This document shows, one piece after another, positions 51,520-61,895 of a stretch of 64,000 nt of DNA. This stretch comes from Cedecea colo (GTDB lineage Bacteria; Pseudomonadota; Gammaproteobacteria; Enterobacterales; Enterobacteriaceae): assembly GCF_011808225.1 (NCBI RefSeq), contig NZ_SOYS01000001.1, positions 883,275 through 947,274 of the forward strand, written 5' to 3'. Each line of letters starts with the position of its first letter. Position 1 is the first letter of the stretch. A program made the position numbers and the translations under genes. The notes beneath the pieces are model-generated. The model searched no databases. It saw only the letters and a program-made list of their open reading frames with translations, and was not told where the DNA came from.

Positions 51520-52928
51520 GGTAACGTGGCCGCTTCCGGTAGCAGATCGTAACGTGGATCCTCTGCCGGATTCGCCAGCAGCGGCTCCGCCTGTTTCAGG
51601 GTAATCCAGTTCGACGTCGCTTTTTGTCCTTTCTCATCCTCAATCGTCACCGAAAGCCGCCAGACGTTTGCTGCTCCCTCTCGCCTTGCCGGCACGATCA
51701 CGCTCCAGCCATCCGCGCTGCGGTTATTTGGCGGAGGCGTCAGGCTAAGCGCTTGGGTATCACCCTGCCAGGTAATCTGGCGGATCTTGTGGCTGGCCCG
51801 CACCTGAAGCTTAAGCTGCACCGTTTCGCCGGGATGCAACTCCCAGGGCGGCGTCGCCAGGAATACGGATAGCGTTTTACGCTGACGATACTCCATCACC
51901 GGTAAGTTGCTGCGTTCGACGTTGTCATAGCGGCTGCCGCGCAGTGAGCTGGTCGTTGCCACTTCGCCTGCGGAAAGCTGCTTCCCCAACGGCACGCCAA
52001 AACGGTAATTGAGTTTTAAGCCAAGATTTTCCTGCGCCACGCCGCTTTCGCCCTGTTTATGCTGCGCGGTTAGTGTGACAAGCGGAACCGGCGTGTAATT
52101 CAGTCCCATGGTCACCGCGACCGGGTTACGGTAGCCCGTGCCGCTGTCGAACAGATCCACGCGATCGCCGAAATATTGTTCCAGACTGACGCTGGTATTA
52201 ATGTGACGATAAAACGGCAGCCATGCCTGAGCGGTAACGTCATAACCCCGCGCCAGGCGCTGTTCCAGCGTTTCCGTTTCACCCTGCCAGTCATTGAGCG
52301 GCTGATAATAATTAGCCGACAGGCGCAGGTAATCTCCCCACGCCTCGGCACCAAATCCGGCGCGCTGGAGGCGGCTGGCAAACTGATTATCATAAAACGT
52401 GTTGTAACCCAGCAGCCATTTTCCCGCCACCCAGCGCTGCCCGGCACCGATATTTCCCACCAGCCCGTCGTCCTGCTGGGTGAAACCCAGCTGGCTCCAG
52501 GTCAGATAGCGATTGTTGTCGGCCCACGGCGTAAACATCGACCCGCTGCTGCCGTTCCAGTTACCGTGCTCATCTACCTTCAGATTTAAACTGGCGTTGC
52601 CCCACGGAGAGAGCAGCGATTCCGCCTCGTTAGTCACTTTATCGGTCAGCACATCGCGCAGGCTGGTAAAAGCGAAAAGACGCGCCTGCTCGCCGGTATC
52701 CAGTCCGTTATCAGTCATGCTGGCCTCGCCAAATTGCTTCGCCACCTCGGCAATGTGTTTTGCTGCGGCGTCCGTTTCCGGGGCGAGTCCCATATTGGGC
52801 AGCTCGTTCGGCGTGGCGGTAACGGGAGTGGAAGTTTGCTCGATAAAGGTCTGGCGGGTACCGGCAGTCCCTCCGGTACAGAGGAGTGCATAAGAGAGGG
52901 TAAACAGCGGCACGGATTTTCTTAACAT
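51516..52928 (-). CDS. ychO: YchO, inverse-autotransporter-like (intimin/invasin) outer-membrane protein
   Basis: The protein has 470 residues from the ATG at 52928 (M-L-R-K-S-V-P-L-F). A signal-like N-terminus is followed by the intimin/invasin-type barrel ([32 protein letters not shown]) and one Ig-like C-terminal domain (about 365-455). It corresponds to E. coli YchO (464 residues). The role is unknown; surface attachment is suggested for the family. Confidence 0.93.
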   Translation of the reverse strand: MLRKSVPLFTLSYALLCTGGTAGTRQTFIEQTSTPVTATPNELPNMGLAPETDAAAKHIAEVAKQFGEASMTDNGLDTGEQARLFAFTSLRDVLTDKVTNEAESLLSPWGNASLNLKVDEHGNWNGSSGSMFTPWADNNRYLTWSQLGFTQQDDGLVGNIGAGQRWVAGKWLLGYNTFYDNQFASRLQRAGFGAEAWGDYLRLSANYYQPLNDWQGETETLEQRLARGYDVTAQAWLPFYRHINTSVSLEQYFGDRVDLFDSGTGYRNPVAVTMGLNYTPVPLVTLTAQHKQGESGVAQENLGLKLNYRFGVPLGKQLSAGEVATTSSLRGSRYDNVERSNLPVMEYRQRKTLSVFLATPPWELHPGETVQLKLQVRASHKIRQITWQGDTQALSLTPPPNNRSADGWSVIVPARREGAANVWRLSVTIEDEKGQKATSNWITLKQAEPLLANPAEDPRYDLLPEAATLP

Positions 52929-53002
52929 TGGGAAATTATAACATATCGCATTTCTTAATTTCAGCGCTACGCTTAAAGCTCCTGCCTTTTGAGCATGCAA
53001 CT

Positions 53003-53554
53003 ATGAAAACCTCGCTACGCTGGTTATCCGCCGTTTTTCTGTTCGGCTGTTTTGCGGCCCAGGCCGAAGGGCTGTTTATGCTTCAGTCTCCCGATTTTGC
53101 TGATAACGCTATGCTGAATAAAAAGTATGCCGGGAATGCGAAGGAAAATCCTAACTGTACCGGTAAAAACTTTTCTCCTGCGGTGGTGTGGAGCAACGCT
53201 CCTGCCGCAACGCAAAGCTACGCGTTGATAATCCAGGATCCCGAAGGCGCTAAAGGCCTCGGCGTGACCCACCTTGTCGCTTATAACATTCCCGCAAGCA
53301 TGACGGGATTTGCCGCCAACGAGCTACGCGATGGTAAAGGTTTCACCGGCGGTAGAAATACTCCCGGCACTCTGACTTATTATGGCCCTTGCCCGCCACC
53401 GGGCAGCGGCGCGCATCATTATACCTGGACGCTGATCGCCACCGATTTACGTGCGGACGCCCTGCCTGAAGGGTTGACCCGCGAGCAGCTGCTGGCAAAA
53501 CTTAAAGATCATGCGCTGGCGGCAGCCGGTTTAATTGGCCGCTTTGGTCAGTAA
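53003..53554 (+). CDS. Secreted PEBP-family (YbcL/YbhB-like) protein
   Basis: The protein has 183 residues with a signal peptide KTSLRWLSAVFLFGCFAAQA cleaved before E-G. The PEBP fold is shown by F-S-P-A-V-V-W-S-N-A-P-A, D-P-E-G, H-L-V-A-Y-N-I-P and the G-P-C-P-P-P-G-S-G-A-H-H-Y motif. I chose ATG 53003; the frame opens 25 codons earlier but that part overlaps the ychO promoter. Similar E. coli proteins are YbhB and the urovirulence-related YbcL; the function is not known. Its end overlaps nasA by 24 bases (convergent). Confidence 0.88.
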   Translation: MKTSLRWLSAVFLFGCFAAQAEGLFMLQSPDFADNAMLNKKYAGNAKENPNCTGKNFSPAVVWSNAPAATQSYALIIQDPEGAKGLGVTHLVAYNIPASMTGFAANELRDGKGFTGGRNTPGTLTYYGPCPPPGSGAHHYTWTLIATDLRADALPEGLTREQLLAKLKDHALAAAGLIGRFGQ

Positions 53555-56128
53555 CGCCCGCAGTTCAGGAATGCAGGAGCCGCAGTTTGTCCCACACTGA
53601 AGTTTCTCCCCCAGCATCGCTACGGACTGACACCCCGTAGCGATTGCCGCGAGGATAGTTTTTTCGCCCACGCCAAAGCAGCTACAGATCGTTTTCCCCG
53701 CATCGATTACCGCGCCGGGTGCTTTCCCCGCCAGTAAAAGATGTCGTTCAGCAGGCGTCAGCGAGCCGTTTGCAAACGCCGCCAACACGGCGCTATGGTT
53801 AATCTCCGGCCGGCTTTTTCCGGCATAAAAAGCCAGCTGTAGCTCTCCTTCTCGCCATGCCAGCAGATGGTAAAACTGGCCGTCTCCGCAAGCCGTCTGC
53901 AGCTGCCAGCCACGCCCTGCGGCCAGCGTCTCAAGCCAGGCGACAGATGGGCTATCTGCGGCGCACAAAAAATGCTCTACCTCAGGCGATGCCTGACGCC
54001 ACCACTGAATATCCGCTGCAAAAGCGATGGGATCGCGGGCGAAAATTTCCCCCTGCCACGCAGGCTGCCAGCGCTGAATACGCACCGCCGTTTGCTTGCT
54101 TTCCGGCTGTCCGGAGTGCGGGTCGCACACGTCTGCCACCAGGCTATTGATCTGTCCCTTACGGGCAAACCGTTGGCTCCAGTGCATCGGCACAAAAACG
54201 CTGCCCGCCTGCTGAATCACGCTAACCTGCGCCCGGGCCACCATTCCCCCTCGCCGCGAGGCAATTCGCACCAGCGCAGCATCCTGAATACCGTAGCGTT
54301 GCGCATCATAAGGGTGGATTTCGAGAAACGGCATGTTGATGTGCTGCATTAACCGCGGCACGCCGCCGGTGCGTGTCATGGTGTGCCACTGATCGCGGAT
54401 GCGTCCGGTATTGAGAATAAGCGGATAACAGCGATCGGCCACGGCTTGCGGTAACTCAGGCTCAACCGGCACAAGCTGGAATTTGCCACTTGCCCGCCAG
54501 CTTTTAAACGCCCTCTCTCCCTTCGTCGTGACAGGCCAGCGCACAGGTTCCAGCGCGTCATATTGCTCGCGGCTCAGGTTTGCCAGCCCGCTGATATCAA
54601 ACGCCCGCAAACCATCATTTTCGTATCCCGATAGCGCCGCATGCTCGCAGAAGATCTCCTGTGGATGCTGCCAGCCAAACGCCTCGCCGAAGCCCAGGCG
54701 CCGGGCGATTTGTGAGATTATCCACCAGTCGGCACGCGCCTCGCCTGGCACGGACAAAAATGAGCGTTGCCTGGAAATACGCCGCTCGGAGTTCGTTACC
54801 GTACCGTTTTTCTCTCCCCAGGAGAGTACGGGGAAACGCACGTTTGCATAGCGACCGGTATCGGTATGCAGGGCCACATCTGAGACAATCACCAGCGGAC
54901 ATTTTGCAAGCGCCTGTTCCACACGAGCGGCGTCAGGAAGCGACACAACCGGATTGGTGCCCATGATCCATACGGCTTTGACTTCACCGCGGCCAATCGC
55001 TGCGAACAGTTCCACCGCCATTAATCCCGGCGTTTCGGCTATCCGCTCGCTGCCCCAGAAGCGCCCAAGCCTTGCGATATCTGCCGGTTCAAAATTCATA
55101 TGACAGGCAAGCTGGTTCGCAAGTCCGCCCACTTCGCGCCCGCCCATCGCATTTGGCTGTCCGGTCAGCGAAAAGGGGCCACATCCGGCTCGCCCCAGTT
55201 TGCCGCTCGCCAGATGCACATTGATGATGGCGCTGCACTTATCGCTGCCGCTCGACGACTGGTTTATCCCCATGGTGTAGAGCGTCATGGCGCGATCGGC
55301 CTGGCTGAACCACTGCCAGAATGTCTGCACCGCCTCGGCTTCAAGCTGGCAAAAATCGGCGCATTTCGCCATTGACCAGCCGCTTGCTATGGCAAGCGCT
55401 GCCATCTGCCCGTCGAACTGCTCTGCTGCCAGCGGCTGCTGTAAATGAAGATAATTCAGCAGTCCGACAAACAGCCCCGCATCGCTGCCCGGACGTAAAG
55501 CGAGATGCAGATCGGCGATATCACAGGTGGCGGTGCGCCTCGGATCGATAACCACCACTTTCATCTGCGGACGCTGCTGTTTTGCCTGCACCAGACGCTG
55601 ATACAGTACCGGATGCGCCCACGCCGCGTTAGATCCCACCAGCACCACCAGATCCGTCTGCTCAAGGTCTTCATAGCTGCACGGTACCGCATCGGCACCG
55701 AAAGCGCGCTTGTACCCCACCACTGCCGACGACATACACAGGCGCGAATTGGTATCGATATTGGCCGAACCGATAAATCCCTTCATCAGTTTATTTGCGG
55801 CGTAATAATCTTCGGTCAGCAGTTGCCCGGAGGCATAGAATGCCACGGCCTGCGGGCCATGCTCATCAATGATTGTCCGTAATCGCTGAGCGGTATGCGC
55901 AAGCGCTGCATCCCATTCCACGCGCTCACCTTCGATTTCCGGGTAGAGCAGACGGCCTTGCAGGCCTAAGGTTTCCCCAAGCGCCGCGCCTTTCACACAC
56001 AGCCGCCCAAAGTTCGCAGGATGCCGTTTATCCCCGGTGATGTCATAACGCCCGGTTTCCGTTTGCCGGGCCTCCACGCCGCATCCTACGCCGCAGTAGG
56101 GGCAGGTAGAGCGCACCGCGGCATTCAT
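53531..56128 (-). CDS. nasA: Assimilatory nitrate reductase catalytic subunit
   Basis: The protein has 865 residues from ATG 56128, which overlaps the nasB stop by ATGA (the frame opens 14 codons earlier). N-terminal [4Fe-4S] motif C-P-Y-C-G-V-G-C-G-V, molybdopterin domains with R-L-C-M-S-S-A-V, C-terminal BFD-like [2Fe-2S] domain (C-S-C-F-G-V-G and C-G-T-N-C-G-S-C). It reduces nitrate to nitrite in the cytoplasm for nitrogen assimilation. Matches Klebsiella NasA in domain make-up and length. Confidence 0.95.
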   Translation of the reverse strand: MNAAVRSTCPYCGVGCGVEARQTETGRYDITGDKRHPANFGRLCVKGAALGETLGLQGRLLYPEIEGERVEWDAALAHTAQRLRTIIDEHGPQAVAFYASGQLLTEDYYAANKLMKGFIGSANIDTNSRLCMSSAVVGYKRAFGADAVPCSYEDLEQTDLVVLVGSNAAWAHPVLYQRLVQAKQQRPQMKVVVIDPRRTATCDIADLHLALRPGSDAGLFVGLLNYLHLQQPLAAEQFDGQMAALAIASGWSMAKCADFCQLEAEAVQTFWQWFSQADRAMTLYTMGINQSSSGSDKCSAIINVHLASGKLGRAGCGPFSLTGQPNAMGGREVGGLANQLACHMNFEPADIARLGRFWGSERIAETPGLMAVELFAAIGRGEVKAVWIMGTNPVVSLPDAARVEQALAKCPLVIVSDVALHTDTGRYANVRFPVLSWGEKNGTVTNSERRISRQRSFLSVPGEARADWWIISQIARRLGFGEAFGWQHPQEIFCEHAALSGYENDGLRAFDISGLANLSREQYDALEPVRWPVTTKGERAFKSWRASGKFQLVPVEPELPQAVADRCYPLILNTGRIRDQWHTMTRTGGVPRLMQHINMPFLEIHPYDAQRYGIQDAALVRIASRRGGMVARAQVSVIQQAGSVFVPMHWSQRFARKGQINSLVADVCDPHSGQPESKQTAVRIQRWQPAWQGEIFARDPIAFAADIQWWRQASPEVEHFLCAADSPSVAWLETLAAGRGWQLQTACGDGQFYHLLAWREGELQLAFYAGKSRPEINHSAVLAAFANGSLTPAERHLLLAGKAPGAVIDAGKTICSCFGVGEKTILAAIATGCQSVAMLGEKLQCGTNCGSCIPELRALLTKAAN

Positions 56129-59100
56129 GACGCCTCCGCACGCAGTATCAGCGCCTGACTCCCCACCCACACGGTGCCCTGCTCCACTTTCACCGGCCAG
56201 GCACGAACCGCCAGCTCGCCGTCCTGGCCGCGCCCGTCACGCAGGCGAATACGATGTTTGTAGAGCGGCGAAATGACGACTGGCTCACCGGACGCATCTC
56301 CAACGATGCCACGGGAGAGTACGTTGGCGTCGCTGCCCGGCTCCAGATTATCCAGCGCGTAAATAGCGTCACCGAAGCGAAACAGGGCGATTTGCTGTTC
56401 CCCTAAACGTGCGCCAATCCCCGCCTGGGGCGGGATAGCGCTGATATCGCATACTGCCTGCCAGGGTTTTGCAGGCGTGTCAGCTTGCTGATGAACGACT
56501 GCGGAAACCGGCTGTAGCTGTCCGCGTAATGTCTGGCGCTGCACGGCTTCGTCCGGCTGTTCGCTATTCACATAAGAGCGGAACAGCGCCAGACGATCCG
56601 GGCTGTTGAGCGTGGTTTGCCATTCGCACTGGTAAGTCTCCACCACGCCCGCCATCTCTTTTTCCAGCTCGTCGCCAAGGCCAAGGCTGTCGTTAAGCAC
56701 CACTTCACGCAGGTATTCAAGTCCGCCTTCCAGATTATCCAGCCAGGTGCTGGTACGCTGCAGGCGGTCCGCGGTGCGGATATAGAACATCAGAAAACGG
56801 TCGATAGTACGGATCAGCGTTTCACGGTCAAGATCGCTGGCAAACAGATCGGCATGACGCGGTTTCATGCCGCCGTTGCCGCACACGTACAGATTCCAGC
56901 CTTTGTCGGTAGCAATCACCCCAACGTCTTTGCTCTGGGCTTCCGCACATTCACGGGTGCAGCCGGAAACCGCCATTTTGATTTTGTGCGGCGAACGCAG
57001 GCCCTTGTAGCGATTCTCCAGCTCAATGGCGAGGCCCGTCGAATCCTGCACGCCATAGCGACACCAGGTTGAACCCACGCAGGATTTCACCGTGCGCAGC
57101 GATTTTCCATAGGCGTGACCGGTTTCAAAACCGGCTGCCACCAGTTCTTCCCAGATGGCAGGAAGCTGTTCCAGCCGTGCGCCGAAAAGATCGATACGCT
57201 GTCCGCCGGTAATTTTGCTGTACAACCGGTAGCGTTTTGCCACCTGACCGATGGCGATCAGGCCGTCCGGCGTGATTTCTCCGGCGGCGACGCGCGGCAC
57301 AACCGAATAAGTGCCATCTTTCTGGATGTTAGCGAAATAGCGGTCGTTGGTATCCTGAAGCGGCAGATGCGCGGGTTTGAGCAAATATTCGTTCCAGCAC
57401 GATGCCAGCACGGAAGCCGCAAGCGGCTTACAGATTTCGCAGCCGTGCCCGCGGCCGTAACGGTTGATAAGCTGCTCAAATGTGCGAATGTGGTTGACGC
57501 GCACCAGGTGATAGATCTCCTGCCGCGAGTACGGAAAGTGTTCGCAGATATCCTTTTTCACCTCCACGCCCTGCTCCTGCAGCTGGTACTCGATCACCTG
57601 TTTGACCAGCGCTGAACAGCCGCCGCAGCCGGTCGCCGCTTTGGTGCAGGCTTTAATCGCCCCTATGTCTCCCGCACCGCCGCTCACGGCCGCGCAGATA
57701 TCAGCTTTGCTGACGTTATGGCAGGAGCAAATCTGCGCGCTGTCCGGCAGCGCCGCCACGCCCAGCCCTTTTGGCGCGCCGCCTGCGGATACAGGCAAGA
57801 TCAGGCTTTCCGGCTGCGGCGGAAGCGCCATGCCGTTAAGCATCATTTGCAGAAGCTGGGTATATTCGCTGCTGTCGCCTACCAGCACGCCGCCGAGCAG
57901 CGTTTTGTTATCCGCCGAGACGACAATCTTTTTATAGATTTGCCGCGGTCCGTTGGTCCACTGATAGCTCTGGCTACCGGGCGTGCGGCCATGTGCATCG
58001 CCGAAGGAAGCCACTTCGACGCCAAGCAGTTTAAGTTTGGTGCTCATATCCGCGCCATGGAACGCTGCTTCCTGCCCGGCAAGCGTCGCTGCCGCCACGC
58101 GCGCCATTTGATAACCCGGCGCGACCAGGCCAAAGATTTTCCCTTGCCACAGGGCGCATTCACCGATGGCAAAAATTGCGCTATCGCTGGTCTGGCAATG
58201 GTCGTTGATAACGATGCCGCCGCGTTCTCCAGGTGTAAGATCGCTTGCGCGCGCCAGCGCGTCCTGAGGGCGGATCCCGGCGGAGAAGACGATTAAATCA
58301 GTTTGCAGTGCTTCCCCGTCGGCAAAATTGAGCTGTAAACCTTCCGCTTCGGTGATGGCCGTTGTGGCTTTGCTGGTATGCACCTGCACGCCAATTTCAG
58401 CGATCTTCTCGCGCAGCATAGACGCCCCGGCGTTATCCAGTTGCACCGCCATCAAATTTGGGGCGAACTCAACCACGTGCGTTTCCAGGCCGAGCTGTTT
58501 TAGCGCGTTCGCCGCCTCCAGCCCCAGCAGGCCGCCGCCGATGACTACTCCGCGTTTGCTGTCGCGCGCGCGTTCCGCGATGGCATCCAGATCGTCCAGC
58601 GTGCGGTAAACAAAACAGCCCGGCAGATCGTTGCCCGGCACCGGCGGCACAAACGGGAACGAGCCGGTGGCGAGCACCAGTTTATCCCAGTAAGTTTCGT
58701 GCCCGTTACTGTCGCGCACCACGCGCTGCTGGCGATCTATCGCCACAACTTTGCTGTTACAGCGCAGCTCAATGCCATATTCGTTAAAGAAGTCTCCCTG
58801 CACCATGGAGAGCGATTCCGCGCTGCGTCCGGCAAAATATTCCGAGAGATGAACGCGATCGTATGCCGGATGCTGTTCTTCACCAAAAACCACGATGTGA
58901 AAGCTTTTATGCAGCCCCAGCGCCACGCACTGCTCCAGAAAGTGGTGCCCGACCATGCCGTGCCCAATCACTACCAGCGTTGATTTTGTCATGTCGTCAT
59001 TTCCGGCAGCCAGCGGCTGCTCATCAGAGTGGAATTCATCAAACAGCACGGCGGACGTGACGGGTGCCGCGCTGAGTAAGGTGTTGGTCAGAGGGTTTGC

Positions 59101-60192
59101 CGACTGGATATCGCCCATCAGCAGAGCGCCCACCAGCCGATCGTCGCGTAAATGCAGGCAGCGGTAATGCCGGGAAAGCGGGTCGAAGGCGGTGAGAACG
59201 CGAGTGCCTGCCTGTTCGCTAAGATCGCCTGCCGAAAAGAGCGGAATACCGCTGACCTTGAGGCGAGTTCCGCGATCCTCATAACGGAAATCCGTTGTGG
59301 CAACGCAGGCCAGGCGAGCGGCTAAAACATCTGCCTGTTGCAGGCAAGGCGCTACCAGCCCCCAGGTTTGCCCGTCGATTTCGCAGCATTCACCCAACGC
59401 GCTAACATGCGGGACATTGCTGCGCAGCTGTGCGTCTACGGTGATGCCTTGCTGGCACGGAATACCCGCCTGCCGGGCCAGCGCGATATTTGGCTTCACG
59501 CCTGTAGCGATAATCACTCGTCCTGCGGGCAGCACATTGCCGTTGCTCAGCATGACGCTGTCCGCATCAATGCGGTCAATGCTGCAATTTAACTGGCAGG
59601 CGATACCGCGCCCGGTCAGGGATTGTTCCAGGAGCCCGCCCGCCTGCTGATTAAGCTGAATATCCATCAGCCATGCCTTGCGATGAACAAGCGTGACACG
59701 AACGCCGCGTGCATGCAGCGCGGCGGCGGCTTCCACGCCAAGCAAGCCACCGCCGAGCACCACGGCATCGCCTTTGCCGCTGAGGATCGCATCCACATCT
59801 GCCAGCGTGCGAAAACCGTGAACGTGAGGAAGCCGGTGCCCGTCGATGGGCGGAATAAACGGCAGCGATCCGGTTGCGAACACCAGCTCGTCGTACTCCA
59901 TCGTGCGTTTAGCTGTGCGCACGGTTTTGCCTGAGCTATCAACAGCCAGCACCGCTTCACCCGTCAGCAGCTCAACGCCGTGGGAAATGTACCAGGCGGC
60001 GTCGTGTAACCGCGTGGCGGCAGCCGATTTTTCCCCCGCCAGCACCGGCGAGAGCAGAATGCGGTTGTAGCTGAGCGTCGGCTCTTCGCCGAAAACGGTG
60101 ATAGCAAAGCGGCCAGCGGCATGCGCCACCAGACGCTCAACGAGGCGTATTGCCGCCATACCATTGCCAATAACGATCAGTCGTCGCTGCAT
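56125..60192 (-). CDS. nasB: Fused NasC-NasB: electron-transfer flavoprotein plus assimilatory nitrite reductase with NirD-like end
   Basis: The protein has 1355 residues from ATG 60192 (GAGGAG 7 bases upstream). Residues about 1-395 are a NAD(P)/FAD oxidoreductase (starting QRRLIVIGNGMAAIRLVERL) like NasC. About residue 402 a second start-like sequence MTKSTLVVIGHGMVGHHFLE begins a NirB/NasB-type enzyme: FAD module, BFD [2Fe-2S] domains (C-S-C-H-N-V and C-G-G-C; C-E-I-C), siroheme/[4Fe-4S] part with C-V-G-S-T-W-C and C-T-R-E-C, then a NirD-like Rieske-fold end (A-V-C-D-I-S) without Rieske ligands. Klebsiella has separate nasC and nasB. No stop or frame change is seen at the join (58986-58991). 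Confidence 0.9.
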   Translation of the reverse strand: MQRRLIVIGNGMAAIRLVERLVAHAAGRFAITVFGEEPTLSYNRILLSPVLAGEKSAAATRLHDAAWYISHGVELLTGEAVLAVDSSGKTVRTAKRTMEYDELVFATGSLPFIPPIDGHRLPHVHGFRTLADVDAILSGKGDAVVLGGGLLGVEAAAALHARGVRVTLVHRKAWLMDIQLNQQAGGLLEQSLTGRGIACQLNCSIDRIDADSVMLSNGNVLPAGRVIIATGVKPNIALARQAGIPCQQGITVDAQLRSNVPHVSALGECCEIDGQTWGLVAPCLQQADVLAARLACVATTDFRYEDRGTRLKVSGIPLFSAGDLSEQAGTRVLTAFDPLSRHYRCLHLRDDRLVGALLMGDIQSANPLTNTLLSAAPVTSAVLFDEFHSDEQPLAAGNDDMTKSTLVVIGHGMVGHHFLEQCVALGLHKSFHIVVFGEEQHPAYDRVHLSEYFAGRSAESLSMVQGDFFNEYGIELRCNSKVVAIDRQQRVVRDSNGHETYWDKLVLATGSFPFVPPVPGNDLPGCFVYRTLDDLDAIAERARDSKRGVVIGGGLLGLEAANALKQLGLETHVVEFAPNLMAVQLDNAGASMLREKIAEIGVQVHTSKATTAITEAEGLQLNFADGEALQTDLIVFSAGIRPQDALARASDLTPGERGGIVINDHCQTSDSAIFAIGECALWQGKIFGLVAPGYQMARVAAATLAGQEAAFHGADMSTKLKLLGVEVASFGDAHGRTPGSQSYQWTNGPRQIYKKIVVSADNKTLLGGVLVGDSSEYTQLLQMMLNGMALPPQPESLILPVSAGGAPKGLGVAALPDSAQICSCHNVSKADICAAVSGGAGDIGAIKACTKAATGCGGCSALVKQVIEYQLQEQGVEVKKDICEHFPYSRQEIYHLVRVNHIRTFEQLINRYGRGHGCEICKPLAASVLASCWNEYLLKPAHLPLQDTNDRYFANIQKDGTYSVVPRVAAGEITPDGLIAIGQVAKRYRLYSKITGGQRIDLFGARLEQLPAIWEELVAAGFETGHAYGKSLRTVKSCVGSTWCRYGVQDSTGLAIELENRYKGLRSPHKIKMAVSGCTRECAEAQSKDVGVIATDKGWNLYVCGNGGMKPRHADLFASDLDRETLIRTIDRFLMFYIRTADRLQRTSTWLDNLEGGLEYLREVVLNDSLGLGDELEKEMAGVVETYQCEWQTTLNSPDRLALFRSYVNSEQPDEAVQRQTLRGQLQPVSAVVHQQADTPAKPWQAVCDISAIPPQAGIGARLGEQQIALFRFGDAIYALDNLEPGSDANVLSRGIVGDASGEPVVISPLYKHRIRLRDGRGQDGELAVRAWPVKVEQGTVWVGSQALILRAEAS

Positions 60193-60202
60193 GCCCGCCT
60201 CC

Positions 60203-60991
60203 TCAGGCAGCCTTTGGCTGCTTTTCGTACAGGAAGCGCAGCACCTGCTGGCGCAGATGGTGATAGCGACTCTCTTCGGCCAGCTCAACGCGGTTACGCG
60301 GGCGCGGCAAATCAACATGCAGCGTTTCGCCAACCGTTGCCGCCGGGCCGTTGGTCATCATCAGCACGCGATCGGAAAGCAGCACCGCCTCGTCCACGTC
60401 GTGGGTGATAAGCACAATGGTGGTGTGCAGCTCCTGCTGGATATGCATCACGGCGTCCTGCAGATGAGCGCGGGTCAGCGCATCCAGCGCGCCGAACGGC
60501 TCATCCATCAGCAGCACTTTCGGCTTCATCGCCAGCGCGCGGGCGATACCTACGCGCTGTTTCATGCCGCCAGAGATTTCTCCGGGCCGTTTATCAATCG
60601 CATGGCCCATCTGCACGCGCTCCAGATTGTGAATAATCCACTCGCGGCGCCCGGCGCGGTTCATGGTATGGCGAAAGACCTGATCCACCGCCAGCGCCAC
60701 GTTTTCAAAGCAGGTCATCCACGGCAGCAATGAGTGGTTCTGGAACACAACAGCCCGCTCCGGGCCTGGCCCTGCGATCTCCTTGTTATCGCACAGCAGC
60801 CCGCCTTCAGAGGGCAGCGTGATGCCCGCAATCAGGTTGAGCAGCGTTGATTTGCCGCAGCCGGAGTGACCGATCAGGCTGATGGTTTCCCCTTGCGCAA
60901 TATCAAAGCTAACGTTGCTGAGCGCTAAAAACTCGCCGCTGGCGGTGGAGAAACGCTGGCTGACGTTCTGAAGCTGAATAATTTTCTTCAT
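60203..60991 (-). CDS. nasD: Nitrate ABC transporter ATPase
   Basis: The protein has 262 residues. Walker A G-H-S-G-C-G-K-S-T, signature I-S-G-G-M-K-Q-R and Walker B V-L-L-M-D-E-P-F-G-A-L-D. NrtD/NasD/TauB type. It lies 10 bases before nasB; its stop lies inside the nasB ribosome-binding site. Confidence 0.94.
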   Translation of the reverse strand: MKKIIQLQNVSQRFSTASGEFLALSNVSFDIAQGETISLIGHSGCGKSTLLNLIAGITLPSEGGLLCDNKEIAGPGPERAVVFQNHSLLPWMTCFENVALAVDQVFRHTMNRAGRREWIIHNLERVQMGHAIDKRPGEISGGMKQRVGIARALAMKPKVLLMDEPFGALDALTRAHLQDAVMHIQQELHTTIVLITHDVDEAVLLSDRVLMMTNGPAATVGETLHVDLPRPRNRVELAEESRYHHLRQQVLRFLYEKQPKAA

Positions 60992-61001
60992 GGTTTTCCC
61001 C

Positions 61002-61886
61002 TTATTTGTCCTGCCAGCTAAAACGACACGCCAGCAACATTAAACCCTGCTCCAGCAGCAGCCCCACGACGCCGATAATCACAATCGCAATCAGGATGTT
61101 TTCGACGTTGAGGTTGTTCCACTCGTTCCAGATCCAAAAGCCGATGCCCAGGCCGCCGGTGAGCATTTCCGCCGCGACGATGACCAGCCAGGCGATACCA
61201 ATCGACAGGCGTACGCCGGTCAGTACCGCCGGCAGCACGGCCGGAAACAGAATGCGGCGCATTACCGTCCATTCGGAGAGCTTCAGCACGCGCGCCACAT
61301 TGAGATAATCTTCCGGGATGCGCCTCACCCCTTCGGCGGTGTTGATGACCATCGGCCAGATGGAGCAGATGAAGATCGTCCAGCCAGAAGCCGGTTCCGC
61401 CTTCTGAAACAGCAGCAGGCCAATCGGCAGCCAGGCCAGCGGGCTGACCGGGCGCAAAAGTGCGACAAGCGGATTAAACATGCGGGCGAGAAAGGTGAAA
61501 CGGCCAATCAAAAAGCCAGCCGGGATGCCGACGATAGCCGCCAGGCCAAACCCCACGGCAACGCGCTGAAGTGAAGCGAGGACGTTCCAGCCGATACCCT
61601 GGTCGTTCGGCCCGGCGTTGTAGAACGGGTCCGCAAAAAGAGTAATGGCGGAATCCAGCGTGCTAAGCGGCGTTGGAAAACCTTTGCTGTTTAACGCGGC
61701 GATTTGCCAGACCACGAGCAGCAACCCCATGCCGAGCAGCGCAGGCACGAGGTGCTGGAAGATGCTCAGACTTAACTGCCGCCAAAGCGGACGGCGACGA
61801 CGCACCGCGACAGGCGGCAATACAATCACTTCCCCAACCGGGGTATTCAGCTCGGCGGCTGAGGTTTTCTGGGCCTGTAGATCCAT
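61002..61886 (-). CDS. nasE: Nitrate ABC transporter permease
   Basis: The protein has 294 residues with about six membrane helices and the EAA-like loop A-R-V-L-K-L-S-E-W. Its N-terminus is long and soluble. Spacing is 10 bases to nasD and 9 to nasF. Confidence 0.94.
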   Translation of the reverse strand: MDLQAQKTSAAELNTPVGEVIVLPPVAVRRRRPLWRQLSLSIFQHLVPALLGMGLLLVVWQIAALNSKGFPTPLSTLDSAITLFADPFYNAGPNDQGIGWNVLASLQRVAVGFGLAAIVGIPAGFLIGRFTFLARMFNPLVALLRPVSPLAWLPIGLLLFQKAEPASGWTIFICSIWPMVINTAEGVRRIPEDYLNVARVLKLSEWTVMRRILFPAVLPAVLTGVRLSIGIAWLVIVAAEMLTGGLGIGFWIWNEWNNLNVENILIAIVIIGVVGLLLEQGLMLLACRFSWQDK

Positions 61887-61895
61887 GATTTCCCC

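Noticed and set aside
60193-60333. 47-codon N-terminal extension of the NasC-NasB frame
   Set aside because: It lies entirely in nasD; the strong ribosome binding site and flavoprotein start are at 60192.
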